Below the pieces are notes generated by a model. The model was not told where the DNA came from, searched no databases, and was given only the letters and a program-made list of their open reading frames with translations. Of a stretch of 64,000 nt of DNA, positions 31,822-40,204 are shown one piece after another. The DNA is from Nonomuraea purpurea. Its GTDB lineage: Bacteria; Actinomycetota; Actinomycetes; Streptosporangiales; Streptosporangiaceae. Position 1 is the first letter of the stretch. Each line of letters begins with the position of its first letter. Both the position numbers and the translations under genes were made by a program. The stretch is taken from assembly GCF_042650645.1 (NCBI RefSeq), contig NZ_JBHSBI010000024.1, positions 1-64,000 of the forward strand, in the 5' to 3' direction.

Positions 31822-34800
31822 TCAGTGTTGGGCCATGTCGACGAACCGGCTGTAGTGGCCCTGGAAGGCCACCGTCACCGTGGCGGTGGGGCCGTTACGG
31901 TGCTTGGCCACGATCAGGTCGGCCTCGCCCGCCCTGGGCGACTCACGCTCGTAGGCGTCCTCGCGGTGCAGCAGGATGACCATGTCGGCGTCCTGCTCGA
32001 TGGAGTTGTGCAGGCTGATGCCGTTGGCGACGAAGTTGTGCGTGCCCAGCACGGTCGCGTCGTAGACCGGCTGCTCGCCCATGGGCTCGACGGCGGCGAT
32101 CTCGTCCCAGAACACGTCGTTGGTCGCCAGCAGCTCCATCTCGGAGTCGTCGAGGACGGCGGCCATCCGGCCCAAGCGTGCGTCCTCGCGCCGGATCTCG
32201 GCGCGGAGCGCCGTCCTGACCCGTGAGGGGATCGGGTCGGGACCGGTGTCGCCGGTGAGCTCGCGAAGGCGCGCCGCGCACTCCCGTGCCGCCTCCTCAT
32301 GGCAGGCGTGGACGCCGACGTCGTCGAGGAAGCGCACCTGGTCTTCGGCGCTGGTGACGTCGAGCAGGTACGTGTCGTCGCGGCGCTCCACCCGTGTCAT
32401 CACGTTGAAGCGGAGCAGGAGCCTGGCCAGGTCGTCCACCACCCGCCGGCTCGCGGACCAATAGGACAGGTGTGCGCGGCCGTCCCATTCGACGCGGCCG
32501 CCCGTCGCCCACAGGTGCCGCAGGAAGAGCGCGATCTGCCGCTTGGGCAGCGAGGACAGGCCCTCCGGCAGGGACGCGTCGCCGCTGCCTGCCGCCCGGA
32601 CGAGTTCGTCCTCGTCGCAGGGCGCGAGGCCGAGCGGCGCCGGCACGTGCCGTAGCACGGCGACCCTCGTGCCCGCCGCCAGGTCGCCGAGCGCCCGCCA
32701 GCCGTCGTAGGTGAGGAAGGGGTGGTTCGCGGTGGCCTCGACCTCGCGGCCCGAGCGCAGCCGTACGCGATAGACCTGCTTCACGCCGCTGGGGAAGACG
32801 TGGGTCATCGTGCGCGGGACGAGTTTGAGGCGTTCGTCCAGCGACCAGACGGGGATGTCGCGCGCGCCCGACTCCAGCAGCTCGCCCAGGGAGACCTCCG
32901 CCCCCGTGTCGGCCCGCATGACGCGGGTGGCCGCCGTCAGGCAGCCCGACTCACGCAGGTCGCTCACCGCGGGACGCTTGTCTGTACGCTGCTCGGGACC
33001 TCGGTTGAGCTGGGAGATCGCGATGACGGGCACCTCCAGCTCCTTGGCCAGGAGCTTGATGGCACGGGAGATCTCCGAGACCTCGTTCTGGCGGCTCTCG
33101 GTCTTCTTCGGCGAGCTCATGAGCTGGAGGTAGTCGATGACCACGAACCGCAGGTCGTTGCGCTGCTTGAGCCGCCGGCACTTGGCCCTGATCTCCATCA
33201 TCGACATGTTGGGCGAGTCGTCGATGAACAGCGGCGCCTCGGCCACCTCGCTCATCCGTCGCGCCAGGCGGGTCCAGTCGTCGTCGGTCATAAGGCCCGA
33301 ACGCATGGCGTGCAGCGCGACCCTGGCCTCGGCCGACAGCAGACGCATGGTGATCTCGTTGCGGGACATCTCCAGCGAGAAGATGACCGTGGTCATGCCA
33401 TGCTTGATCGCCGCGGAACGGGCGAAGTCAAGCCCCAGCGTGCTGTTGTGGGTGGGGACGCAGGACCTGCTCGCGAGGTACATGTGGTCGTCGTTGTCGA
33501 CCTGGACACAGCGCACCGGACGCGAAGGAATCGGGCGGACGTCCACAATCTGGCGAACTTCGGTGGTAAAGTTGATCATGTAATGGGTGGAGGAGTCTGC
33601 CTCGGCCCGCATGACGGCCTGATGCCCAAGGCTCAGCACAAGCTCCATGACCTCCTGGGCCAGCCTGCGGCCCTCCACCGCCAAACACCCGTTTCCGCCC
33701 GCCGTGGTGGTTGCCTGGGCATCGAGCAGGCCCCGCAGCAGCTCACGCCTCTGCCGCTCCGACGCCCGCAGGTAGGGCATCGGGATGTGCCTGTCGTCCG
33801 GACCCTCTGGCCGCACGCCCGTGCCACGGCTGTCTCCGAGCCGGGCGCCGAGCGCGTACGGCGGCACCGGCAACTCCCGCTCGTCGAACACGAACGGCTC
33901 CGCCACCTCCACCGCGTGACCCTTCGCGAGTTTCTCGGTGGTGAGCACGCGCCGCCGATCGGACACACCCTGGGCCGCGGTGCGCCACTGGTGCTGGGCG
34001 TCCGCGACGACGACCGTGCCGTCGTCGAACTCCACCTCGAAGCACGGCCGGCCGTGCAGCACCTCGGTGGCCGCCACCACCCGGGTCGGCCTGCCGTCGG
34101 CCCCGATCAGCTCGTCGCCGACCTGGACCTGCCCCATCGTCGTCCACCCGGCGGGCGTGGGCAGCGGCGTGTCGAGCGCCAGCGCCTTGCCGATGGCGGG
34201 ACGGGCGGCCACGACGATCATCTGACCCGGGTGGAGGCCGTTGGTGAGCGTGTCGAGGTCCTGGAAGCCGGTGGGGACGCCGACCATCTGGCCGCTGCGG
34301 CTGCCGATGGCCTCGAGCTCGTCGAGGGCGCCGGGCATGATGTCGGCCAGCGGCGCGTAGTCTTCTGACGTGCGGCGCTCGGTGACCTTGTAGATCTCGG
34401 CCTGGGCGCGGTCGACGAGGTCGTCGACCTCTTCGTTCTGCCCGCCGTAGCCGTAGGAGACGATGCGGGTGCCGGCCTCGATGAGGCGGCGCAGGATGGC
34501 CTGCTCTCTGACGATCTTGGCGTAGTAGCCGGCGTTGGCGGCCGTGGGGACGACGGCCGTGAGCGTGTGGAGGTAGGCCGCGCCACCCACCCTGGCCATC
34601 TCGCCGCGCTTTTGCAGCTCGTCGAAGACCGTCACCGCGTCGGCGGGTTCGCCCCTGCCGTAGAGGTCGGTGATGACGTCGTAGACCATCTGGTGGGCCG
34701 GGCGGTAGAAGTCGTCGGAGCGCAGGATCTCCACGACGTCGGCGATGGCGTCCTTGGACAGGATCATGCCGCCGAGCACCGACTGCTCGGCGTCGATGTT

Positions 34801-34857
34801 GTGCGGCGGTGTGCGCTCGAAACCGGGGCCCGCGCCCATCTCCTCGTCAATGCTCAC
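31822..34857 (-). CDS. dnaB: replicative DNA helicase precursor with two inteins
   Basis: The hexameric helicase of the replication fork, made as a 1011-residue precursor. After excision of 247 and 313 residues the mature helicase is 451 residues, normal for the family. N-terminal domain: PPHNIDAEQSVLGGMILSKD. The RecA-like domain begins near residue 190. Walker A (ARPAIGK|S) is interrupted by intein 1 after residue 224, and SDLRESG|SIEQDAD is interrupted by intein 2 after residue 638. Walker B is VVIDYLQLMS (572-581). The GTG at 34857 is chosen (GAGGGG upstream; SIDEEMG then PPHN as in relatives). Without splicing the ATP site would be broken, so helicase activity depends on it. Confidence 0.96.
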   Translation of the reverse strand: MSIDEEMGAGPGFERTPPHNIDAEQSVLGGMILSKDAIADVVEILRSDDFYRPAHQMVYDVITDLYGRGEPADAVTVFDELQKRGEMARVGGAAYLHTLTAVVPTAANAGYYAKIVREQAILRRLIEAGTRIVSYGYGGQNEEVDDLVDRAQAEIYKVTERRTSEDYAPLADIMPGALDELEAIGSRSGQMVGVPTGFQDLDTLTNGLHPGQMIVVAARPAIGKALALDTPLPTPAGWTTMGQVQVGDELIGADGRPTRVVAATEVLHGRPCFEVEFDDGTVVVADAQHQWRTAAQGVSDRRRVLTTEKLAKGHAVEVAEPFVFDERELPVPPYALGARLGDSRGTGVRPEGPDDRHIPMPYLRASERQRRELLRGLLDAQATTTAGGNGCLAVEGRRLAQEVMELVLSLGHQAVMRAEADSSTHYMINFTTEVRQIVDVRPIPSRPVRCVQVDNDDHMYLASRSCVPTHNSTLGLDFARSAAIKHGMTTVIFSLEMSRNEITMRLLSAEARVALHAMRSGLMTDDDWTRLARRMSEVAEAPLFIDDSPNMSMMEIRAKCRRLKQRNDLRFVVIDYLQLMSSPKKTESRQNEVSEISRAIKLLAKELEVPVIAISQLNRGPEQRTDKRPAVSDLRESGCLTAATRVMRADTGAEVSLGELLESGARDIPVWSLDERLKLVPRTMTHVFPSGVKQVYRVRLRSGREVEATANHPFLTYDGWRALGDLAAGTRVAVLRHVPAPLGLAPCDEDELVRAAGSGDASLPEGLSSLPKRQIALFLRHLWATGGRVEWDGRAHLSYWSASRRVVDDLARLLLRFNVMTRVERRDDTYLLDVTSAEDQVRFLDDVGVHACHEEAARECAARLRELTGDTGPDPIPSRVRTALRAEIRREDARLGRMAAVLDDSEMELLATNDVFWDEIAAVEPMGEQPVYDATVLGTHNFVANGISLHNSIEQDADMVILLHREDAYERESPRAGEADLIVAKHRNGPTATVTVAFQGHYSRFVDMAQH
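32005..32943 (-). other. intein 2, class 1 type, at DnaB SDLRESG|SIEQ
   Basis: Precursor residues 639-951 (313 aa). It starts with Cys (CLTAATRV), block B is ATANHPF (TxxH), and it ends GISLHN followed by Ser, the standard class 1 set. The middle has a LAGLIDADG-like remnant (LFLRHLWATGGRV, LLLRFNVMTRVE) in which the catalytic Asp of the usual LWxTDG is Gly. It is probably a splicing-only intein now. The insertion site is the same conserved position used by mycobacterial DnaB inteins. Confidence 0.9.
33445..34185 (-). other. intein 1, class 3 type, at the DnaB Walker A loop
   Basis: Precursor residues 225-471 (247 aa) lie between GK and STLGLDF. The first residue is Ala, not Cys or Ser. Block B carries W291 (AQHQW), block F has C450 (PVRCVQVD) and block G has T469 in VPTHN, and the following extein residue is Ser. 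The Trp-Cys-Thr triplet with a non-nucleophilic first residue defines class 3 inteins, which splice through the internal Cys. The central part (ALGARLGDSRGTG, LLRGLLDAQATTT) looks like a shrunken LAGLIDADG endonuclease that has lost its acidic residues, so homing is probably lost. Confidence 0.9.
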
Positions 34858-34953
34858 CGCGCCCCCTCGAACAGCCAGGCGGTCGCACCACCCCCACTTG
34901 TAGTCGACCAGGCTGACAGTTTCGCGGAGTCCGGGTCCGACGGCAACGCGGCC

Positions 34954-35094
34954 TGTGGACAACCCTGTGGTCAAGCTGTGCACGATGGGCCCCAGCATGT
35001 GAAATGCCTGTGGACGAAGCCTGGGGATAACTCTCAGGCGATATCCACAGCATGCCCCTGACCTGCGGAAACGATTTCCACCGGCTGTGGAGAA
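34954..35094. promoter_or_regulatory. cluster of DnaA-box-like 9-mers upstream of dnaB
   Basis: TGTGGACAA at 34954 (perfect TTGTCCACA), TGTGGTCAA at 34966, TGTGGACGA at 35009, TGGGGATAA at 35022, ATATCCACA at 35041 and TGTGGAGAA at 35086. All but the first are one mismatch from TTGTCCACA or TTATCCACA. Six sites lie in 141 bp between the divergent dnaB and MATE genes. They may mediate DnaA control of dnaB, or titrate DnaA. Confidence 0.6.
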
Positions 35095-35126
35095 AAGAAA
35101 GTTTCGCCGACACGCCGTGTAAGGCC

Positions 35127-35132
35127 CATAAT
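35127..35132 (+). promoter_or_regulatory. -10 hexamer CATAAT, leaderless promoter for the MATE gene
   Basis: CATAAT ends 6 nt before the ATG at 35139; no ribosome-binding site is present. Confidence 0.45.
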
Positions 35133-35138
35133 GGACAA

Positions 35139-36440
35139 ATGCCCATTACACCCCGGGACCGGGAGATTCTCCGGCTGGCCGTGCCGGCGTTCGGCGCGCT
35201 GGTGGCCGAGCCGCTCTTCCTGCTCGCCGACTACGCCATCGTGGGGCACGGGCTGGGCACCACGGCAGTGGGCGCGCTGGGTGTGGCGGGCACGGTTCTG
35301 ACCACATTGGTGAACCTCTGCGTCTTCCTCGCCTACGGCACCACGGCGTCCGTGGCGCGCCAGACGGGAGCGGGCAACCACGCTCGGGCAATGCGCAGCG
35401 GCGTGGACGGGATCTGGCTCGCCCTGGGCATCGGCGTGGCGCTGATCGCCGTGTTCTGGCCGCTGGCTCCCGCCGTGGTGGAGCTGTTCGGGGCGAACGC
35501 GGGGCAGAGCGCGCAGGCCGTGACATACCTGCGCATCAGCCTGCTCGGCACGCCCGGCATGCTGGTCGTGCTGGCGGGCACCGGGGTGCTGCGCGGGCTG
35601 CAGGACACGCTCACGCCGCTGGTCGTCGCGGTGGGGTCGTTCGCACTGAACGCGGCGCTCAACGGCTGGTTCGTGCTGGTCCTCGACTGGGGCATCGCGG
35701 GGTCGGCCTGGGGGACGGTGCTGGCCCAGACGCTGGGCGCGGCCGTGTACCTCGTCGTGGTCGCCAGGGGCGCGCTGCGGCTGGGCACGTCGCTGCTCCC
35801 GGGGGCCGCCGGGCTCAAGGAGGCGGGCGCGGCCGGGTTCGCGCTGCTCATCCGCACGGTCTGCCTGCGGGTGGTGCTGCTCGCGGCGACCGTCATCGCC
35901 ACCAGGATGGGCGAGGCCGAGCTGGCCGCCTACGCCATCGCCACCCAGGTGTGGACGCTGCTCGCCTTCGCCCTCGACGCCATCGCCATCGCCGGGCAGG
36001 CCATCACGGGACGCTCGCTCGGCGCCGGCGACGTGACCACCACCAGGGACGCGACCAGGCGCATGACGCAGTGGGGCCTGTGGTCGGGCAGCGTGCTCGG
36101 CCTGCTCGTCATCGCCGCCAGGCCGGTGCTGCCCGGGGTGTTCGACGCCGATCCGGCCGTCACCGAACTGCTGCTGGCCCTGCTGTGGCCGGTGGCGGTG
36201 TTCCAGCCGATCTGCGGGATCGTGTTCGTGCTCGACGGGGTGCTCATCGGTGCGGGCGACCAGCGCTATCTGGCCTGGGCCGGAGTGTGGACGACGCTGG
36301 CGTACCTGCCGGCCGCGCTGTTCGCCTCCGGGTTCGGCGTCGTGGCCCTCTGGTGCGCGCTCGGGGTGTGGATGATCGCACGCCTGATCACCCTCGCCCG
36401 CCGAGCCGCCGGAACCGCCTGGCTGATCACCGGAGCGTAG
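35139..36440 (+). CDS. MATE-family efflux transporter (DinF-like)
   Basis: A 433-residue polytopic carrier with twelve hydrophobic segments. It opens RLAVPAFGALVAEPLFLLAD with YAIVGHGLGTTAVGALGVAG, the MATE repeat signature, and IDGIW.. and AIAGQAITGRSLGAGD recur in the second half. MATE proteins export drugs or metabolites with proton or sodium antiport. A MATE gene between rplI and dnaB is also known in Streptomyces. The ATG at 35139 is preferred to an in-frame codon at 35052 that falls in the DnaA-box region. Confidence 0.9.
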   Translation: MPITPRDREILRLAVPAFGALVAEPLFLLADYAIVGHGLGTTAVGALGVAGTVLTTLVNLCVFLAYGTTASVARQTGAGNHARAMRSGVDGIWLALGIGVALIAVFWPLAPAVVELFGANAGQSAQAVTYLRISLLGTPGMLVVLAGTGVLRGLQDTLTPLVVAVGSFALNAALNGWFVLVLDWGIAGSAWGTVLAQTLGAAVYLVVVARGALRLGTSLLPGAAGLKEAGAAGFALLIRTVCLRVVLLAATVIATRMGEAELAAYAIATQVWTLLAFALDAIAIAGQAITGRSLGAGDVTTTRDATRRMTQWGLWSGSVLGLLVIAARPVLPGVFDADPAVTELLLALLWPVAVFQPICGIVFVLDGVLIGAGDQRYLAWAGVWTTLAYLPAALFASGFGVVALWCALGVWMIARLITLARRAAGTAWLITGA

Positions 36441-36540
36441 CCCCTGTTACCCGCGTCGCTCGGCGTGCTCGCTGTCGTCCAAGGGGTGAGACATTGTGGG
36501 CGCGTTCCCTGGATGCCCCGCCGCGGGCGCCACCGGCACC

Positions 36541-36600
36541 GATCGGATCCGCGTGCCCGACGTCGTGCTGATGGACGTCCGGATGCCCGAGGTCGACCGG
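36541..36600 (+). pseudogene. fragment of a NarL-type response regulator receiver
   Basis: Twenty codons read DRIRVPDVVLMDVRMPEVDR, which is the phosphorylation-site segment (PDVVLMDVRMP) of NarL receivers with its Asp. Nothing recognisable flanks it: a stop codon stands 54 bp upstream and the frame leaves the family after VDR. A short relic of a lost or deleted two-component gene. Confidence 0.6.
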
Positions 36601-36604
36601 TGCC

Positions 36605-37348
36605 CTACAACCGTCTCGATTCGAACACGCTGCGCAGGAACTTCCTGGTCCTGGCGTTCTCCGGGTCGGTGAAGACCTTCTCTGGGGGCCCCTTCTCCAG
36701 CAGCACGCCACCGTCGAGGAAGCACACCGTGTCCGAGATTTCCCGACAGATCCCCATCTCGTGCGTCGTGAGGATCATCGTCATGCCCGACTCCTTGAGC
36801 TCCCTGATGACCTGCAGCACCTCCACCACCAGCTCCGGGTCGAGCGACGAGGTGACCTCGTCGAGCAGCATCAGCCGGGGCCGCATGGCCAGGGCCCTGA
36901 TGATGGCCACCCGCTGCTGCTGCCCGCCGGAGAGCCGGTCGGGGTAGGCCCGCGCCTTGTCCGCCAGCCCGAACCGGGCCAGCAACTCGTGCGCCTGCTC
37001 CTCCGCCTCCCCCTTGGCCAGCCTGTGCACCTGCCGGGGCGCCAAGGTGACGTTGTCCAGCACGGTCATGTGCGGGAAGAGGTTGAACGCCTGGAACACG
37101 ATGCCCAGTCGTTTGCGTACGTCGTCGACCTTCACCCGGGGATCGGTGATCTCCTGTCCGTCGAGCGTGATCGTGCCGTCGTCCACCGTCTCCAGCAGGT
37201 TCACGCAGCGCAGGAGCGTGGACTTGCCCGACCCCGAGGCCCCGATCAGGCTCACCACCTCGTGCGGACGCACCTCCAGATCGATGCCGCGCAGCACGCT
37301 GTGCCCGTGGAAATGCTTCCACACCCCGTCGATCGTCAACAGGCTCAT
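36605..37348 (-). CDS. polar amino-acid ABC transporter ATP-binding protein
   Basis: A 247-residue ATPase of the GlnQ/HisP type. Walker A is GASGSGKST, then LRCVNLLE, VFQAFNLFPHMTVLDNVTLA, signature LSGGQQQRVAIIRALAM, Walker B LMLLDEVTSSLDPE and switch TTHEM. The ATG at 37348 has GGAGGAGGG upstream, and the frame is extended to 37441 only by shadow sequence. It is the last gene of the operon SBP-permease-ATPase; the 97-bp spacer from the permease is unusually long. Confidence 0.95.
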   Translation of the reverse strand: MSLLTIDGVWKHFHGHSVLRGIDLEVRPHEVVSLIGASGSGKSTLLRCVNLLETVDDGTITLDGQEITDPRVKVDDVRKRLGIVFQAFNLFPHMTVLDNVTLAPRQVHRLAKGEAEEQAHELLARFGLADKARAYPDRLSGGQQQRVAIIRALAMRPRLMLLDEVTSSLDPELVVEVLQVIRELKESGMTMILTTHEMGICREISDTVCFLDGGVLLEKGPPEKVFTDPENARTRKFLRSVFESRRL

Positions 37349-37445
37349 GCGCCCTCCTCCATCAGGCGCCCGAGCCCGGCCGACCGCACGACACCGACCA
37401 TCGTCGCGTCCTCCCCCACCGGTACCGTCCGTCTGCACCATCCGC

Positions 37446-38285
37446 TCATGCGCCGCGCCTCCTGCGCGTGCGGGCGGCCAGGTGGTCGGTGAACCTGGCC
37501 AGGGGGATCGTGACCAGGAGGAACAGCAGCGCGGCCACGAGGTAGGGCGTGTAGTTGAACGTGTCGGTCACGTGGATCTGCGCCTGCCGGATCGCCTCCA
37601 GCGGCCCGATGGTGGACACCAGCGCCGTATCCTTCTGCAGCGAGACGAAGTCGTTCAGCAGCGGCGGCACAACCCTGCGCGTGGCCTGCGGCAGCACCAC
37701 GAACCGCATGGTCCTGCCGTGGCTGAGCCCGAGCGAGCGCGCCGCCGCCACCTGGCTCGGGTGGACGGAGTCGATGCCGGCCCGGAACACCTCGGCCACG
37801 TACGCGCCGTACGACAACGTCAGCGCGATGATGCCCAGCGTCGCCAGGTCGGTGGGGATGCCCTGCAACTTGAGCGCGGGCAGCCCGAACCCGACCAGGT
37901 AGATCACCAAAATGGTCGGCACACCACGGAACACGTCGGTGTAGAGCGTGGCCAACGCCCTGATCGGGAAGAACGCCGGCGTCTTGATCCCCCTGGCCAG
38001 CGCCACCAGCAGGCCGACGATCAGGATGAGCACCTCGGCGATCAGGAAGATCTTGACGTTCAGCAGGAACCCGCTCGCCACATCGGGCAGCGCCTTGACG
38101 AACTGGTCGGAGTCGAAGAACGTCGCCTGGACCCTCGGCCAGCCCGGCGCGTTCGTGACCACCCACACGACCAAAACGATGAAGACCACCGTCGACACCG
38201 TCGCGATCGAGCCCGAACGGCGGGCATGGGAGCGGCGCAACCGCTCGCGCTCGACCTGCCGCTCGGACTTGACCCACTCGCTCAT
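37446..38285 (-). CDS. polar amino-acid ABC transporter permease
   Basis: A 279-residue membrane protein. It has one extra N-terminal helix (VSTVVFIVLVVWVVT) followed by the His/Glu/Gln permease domain (FLIAEVLILIVGLLVALARG, TLYTDVFRGVPTILVIYLVG, SYGAYVAEVFRAGIDSVHPS, the EAA loop AARSLGLSHGRTMRFVVLPQ). The ATG overlaps the stop of the binding-protein gene by 4 nt. Confidence 0.94.
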   Translation of the reverse strand: MSEWVKSERQVERERLRRSHARRSGSIATVSTVVFIVLVVWVVTNAPGWPRVQATFFDSDQFVKALPDVASGFLLNVKIFLIAEVLILIVGLLVALARGIKTPAFFPIRALATLYTDVFRGVPTILVIYLVGFGLPALKLQGIPTDLATLGIIALTLSYGAYVAEVFRAGIDSVHPSQVAAARSLGLSHGRTMRFVVLPQATRRVVPPLLNDFVSLQKDTALVSTIGPLEAIRQAQIHVTDTFNYTPYLVAALLFLLVTIPLARFTDHLAARTRRRRGA

Positions 38286-39139
38286 TTCAACTCGGGCGCG
38301 CCGGCCGCCGAGCCGAGCCACTCCTGCTCGATCTTGGCCAGCTCGCCCTTCGCCTTCAGCGCGTCCACAGCCTTGTCCACACAGGGCTTGAGCGCGCTGC
38401 CCTTCTCCATGACCAGCCCGAACTCCTCAGGCGTGCCCCCCGTCGAGCTGAACTGCCCCACGATCTTCGACTTCTCCACCTGCGCGGCGGTCACGTAGAA
38501 CGCCGTCGGCAGGTCCACGACCAGCGCATCCACCTGGTCGTTCTTCAGGGCGTTCACAGCGTCGATCTGCTCGTTGTACACGTTGGGATCGGCAGTGGGC
38601 TGGATGATCTCCTTGACGGCGTTGAACGAGGTCGTCCCGACCTGCACACCGATCTTCGCGTCCTTCAACTCCGCCAGGCTCTTGGCCCCGGCGAACTTGC
38701 TCCCCTCGACGGCGACAAGGGCCTGCTTGACCACGTAGTAGCCCTTACTGAAATCAACCGCCTTGGCCCGAGCCGGAGTGATGGACACCTGGTTGACGTC
38801 GAAGTCGAACTGCTTCACGCCCGGCGCGAACGCGGAGTCGAACTTCACCGTGCTCCACTGCACCTCGCTACGGTCAAAGCCCAGCTCACCGGCCACGGCG
38901 AACGCCACCGCACTCTCGAACCCCTGCCCGTTGCCCGGATCGCCGTCCTTGAACCAGGGCTCGAAGGCAGGTTTGTCAGTGCCGATGGTCAGCTTGCCAG
39001 CGTTGACGAGCTTGAGCTGCTCCTTGGAACACGCCGTGGACGCACTCGGCCCGGCCGTACTCACCGGTTCATCAACCGGTGCACAGCCGACAACCGCCGC
39101 CATGGCACCAACAGCAAACAACATCAAGGGACGGGCCAC
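38282..39139 (-). CDS. amino-acid ABC transporter substrate-binding lipoprotein
   Basis: A 285-residue secreted lipoprotein with a signal peptide and lipobox AAVVGC (Cys 19). Then comes the SBP family 3 fold: LVNAGKLTIGTDKPAFEPWF, GFESAVAFAVAGELGF, FDFDVNQVSITPARAKAVDF, GVQVGTTS and DALVVDLPTAFYV. The GTG at 39139 has GGAGG upstream. It captures a polar amino acid for the permease and ATPase that follow. The exact ligand is not predictable. Confidence 0.93.
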   Translation of the reverse strand: MARPLMLFAVGAMAAVVGCAPVDEPVSTAGPSASTACSKEQLKLVNAGKLTIGTDKPAFEPWFKDGDPGNGQGFESAVAFAVAGELGFDRSEVQWSTVKFDSAFAPGVKQFDFDVNQVSITPARAKAVDFSKGYYVVKQALVAVEGSKFAGAKSLAELKDAKIGVQVGTTSFNAVKEIIQPTADPNVYNEQIDAVNALKNDQVDALVVDLPTAFYVTAAQVEKSKIVGQFSSTGGTPEEFGLVMEKGSALKPCVDKAVDALKAKGELAKIEQEWLGSAAGAPELK

Positions 39140-39401
39140 GGCCAGCCTCCAGGGGGGAACGCGCCGAAGAACTAAAGCATTCTACGCCGCCCGAATAGGA
39201 AATAACGTCCACGCGGCGTTCGGGAGTGCCCACTTCACCACGGCAGCCAGTCAAGGTGGGCTCGCGTAACGGCGCCCAGCCGGTGAAGGGTCAGAGGCCG
39301 TTTCCTGGAGGGCCATCAGCCGGAGTACGGCGGGTGGTGGGCCAGGGCAGCGCGTACCGGAAGGTAATAAAAGCTGGCCGAAGTACGGCGCGCGCCGGAA
39401 G
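39140..39401. other. gene-free intergenic region
   Basis: About 260 bp upstream of the binding-protein operon and downstream of rplI. It must hold the operon promoter on the minus strand. The only repeat seen is a loose pair GGAGTACGGCG / GAAGTACGGCG near 39320 and 39380. No gene or riboswitch was recognised. Confidence 0.5.
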
Positions 39402-39433
39402 AAAAAGCCCCCCTCCAAACAACGAAGGGGGGC
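39402..39433 (-). terminator. intrinsic terminator after rplI
   Basis: On the minus strand, a stem of GCCCCCCT with AGGGGGGC through a 10-12 nt loop, followed by a T5 run. It ends the rpsF-ssb-rpsR-rplI transcript. Confidence 0.85.
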
Positions 39434-39443
39434 CGGAAAAAAA

Positions 39444-39890
39444 TCAGCCCGCGAGGACCTCGACGTCAACCGACGCGGATACTTCCGGGTGGAGCTTGAC
39501 GGTGACGCGGTGGGAGCCGGTGCTCTTGATCGGGTTGACGATCTCGATGCGCCGGCGGTCGAGGATCGGGCCGCCGGCGGCCTTCACGGCGTCGGCGATG
39601 TCGCCCGTCGTGATCGAGCCGAACAGCCGCCCGGACTCGCCCGCGCGGGTGGTCAGCCGGACGCGCAGCGCGCCGATCTGACCCGCGACCTCCTTGGCGG
39701 TGCCGAGGTCGCGGATCTCGCGAGCGTCGCGAGCCTTCCTGATGGTCTCGATCTGCTTCTCGGCGCCGCGGGTCCAGCGCATGGCGTAGCCGCGCGGGAT
39801 GAGGTAGTTACGGCCGTAGCCGTCCTTGACCTCGACGACGTCGCCGGGAGCGCCGAGGCCGGAGACCTCGTTGGTGAGGATGAGCTTCAT
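39444..39890 (-). CDS. rplI: 50S ribosomal protein L9
   Basis: A 148-residue protein with the L9 N-terminal domain MKLILTNEVSGLGAPGDVVE and VKDGYGRNYLIPRGYAMRWT, a long connecting helix, and the C-terminal domain (GRLFGSITTGDIADAVKAAG). It is the last of the four genes rpsF-ssb-rpsR-rplI. Confidence 0.98.
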   Translation of the reverse strand: MKLILTNEVSGLGAPGDVVEVKDGYGRNYLIPRGYAMRWTRGAEKQIETIRKARDAREIRDLGTAKEVAGQIGALRVRLTTRAGESGRLFGSITTGDIADAVKAAGGPILDRRRIEIVNPIKSTGSHRVTVKLHPEVSASVDVEVLAG

Positions 39891-39904
39891 ATCGACAGGC
39901 CTCC

Positions 39905-40141
39905 TTAGCGCGCGGTGCTCGTGTAGGGCAGCAGAGCCACCTCACGGGCGTTCTTGATCGCGGTCGCCACGTCGCGCTGGTGCTGGGTGCAGTTGCCCGT
40001 CACCCGGCGCGCACGGATCTTGCCGCGGTCGGAGATGAACTTCCGAAGCAGCGCCGTGTCCTTGTAGTCGACGTAGGAGATCTTGTCGTGGCAGAACAGG
40101 CAAACCTTCTTCTTGGGCTTGCGCAGTGCCGGCTTGGCCAT
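39905..40141 (-). CDS. rpsR: 30S ribosomal protein S18 (zinc-binding form)
   Basis: A 78-residue S18. C14, C17, C51 and H54 (CLFC and NCTQH) form a zinc site, so this is the C+ paralogue. Many actinomycetes also have a zinc-free copy that is made under zinc starvation. Core motif: TALLRKFISDRGKIRARRVT. Confidence 0.97.
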   Translation of the reverse strand: MAKPALRKPKKKVCLFCHDKISYVDYKDTALLRKFISDRGKIRARRVTGNCTQHQRDVATAIKNAREVALLPYTSTAR

Positions 40142-40204
40142 CGTGGTGCTCCTTTCAGAGCCCCGCTTTTCTGGCGGGAATGGACTCGGACTGATGGGAC
40201 TGGT

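Noticed and set aside
31822..34998. dnaB start at 34998 (47 extra residues)
   Set aside because: The extension lies in the DnaA-box region and has no homologous look; GTG 34857 has a good GAGGGG and the family N-terminus.
38374..38382. Perfect DnaA box TTGTCCACA inside the binding-protein gene
   Set aside because: It lies in coding sequence whose codons explain it, and no cluster surrounds it.
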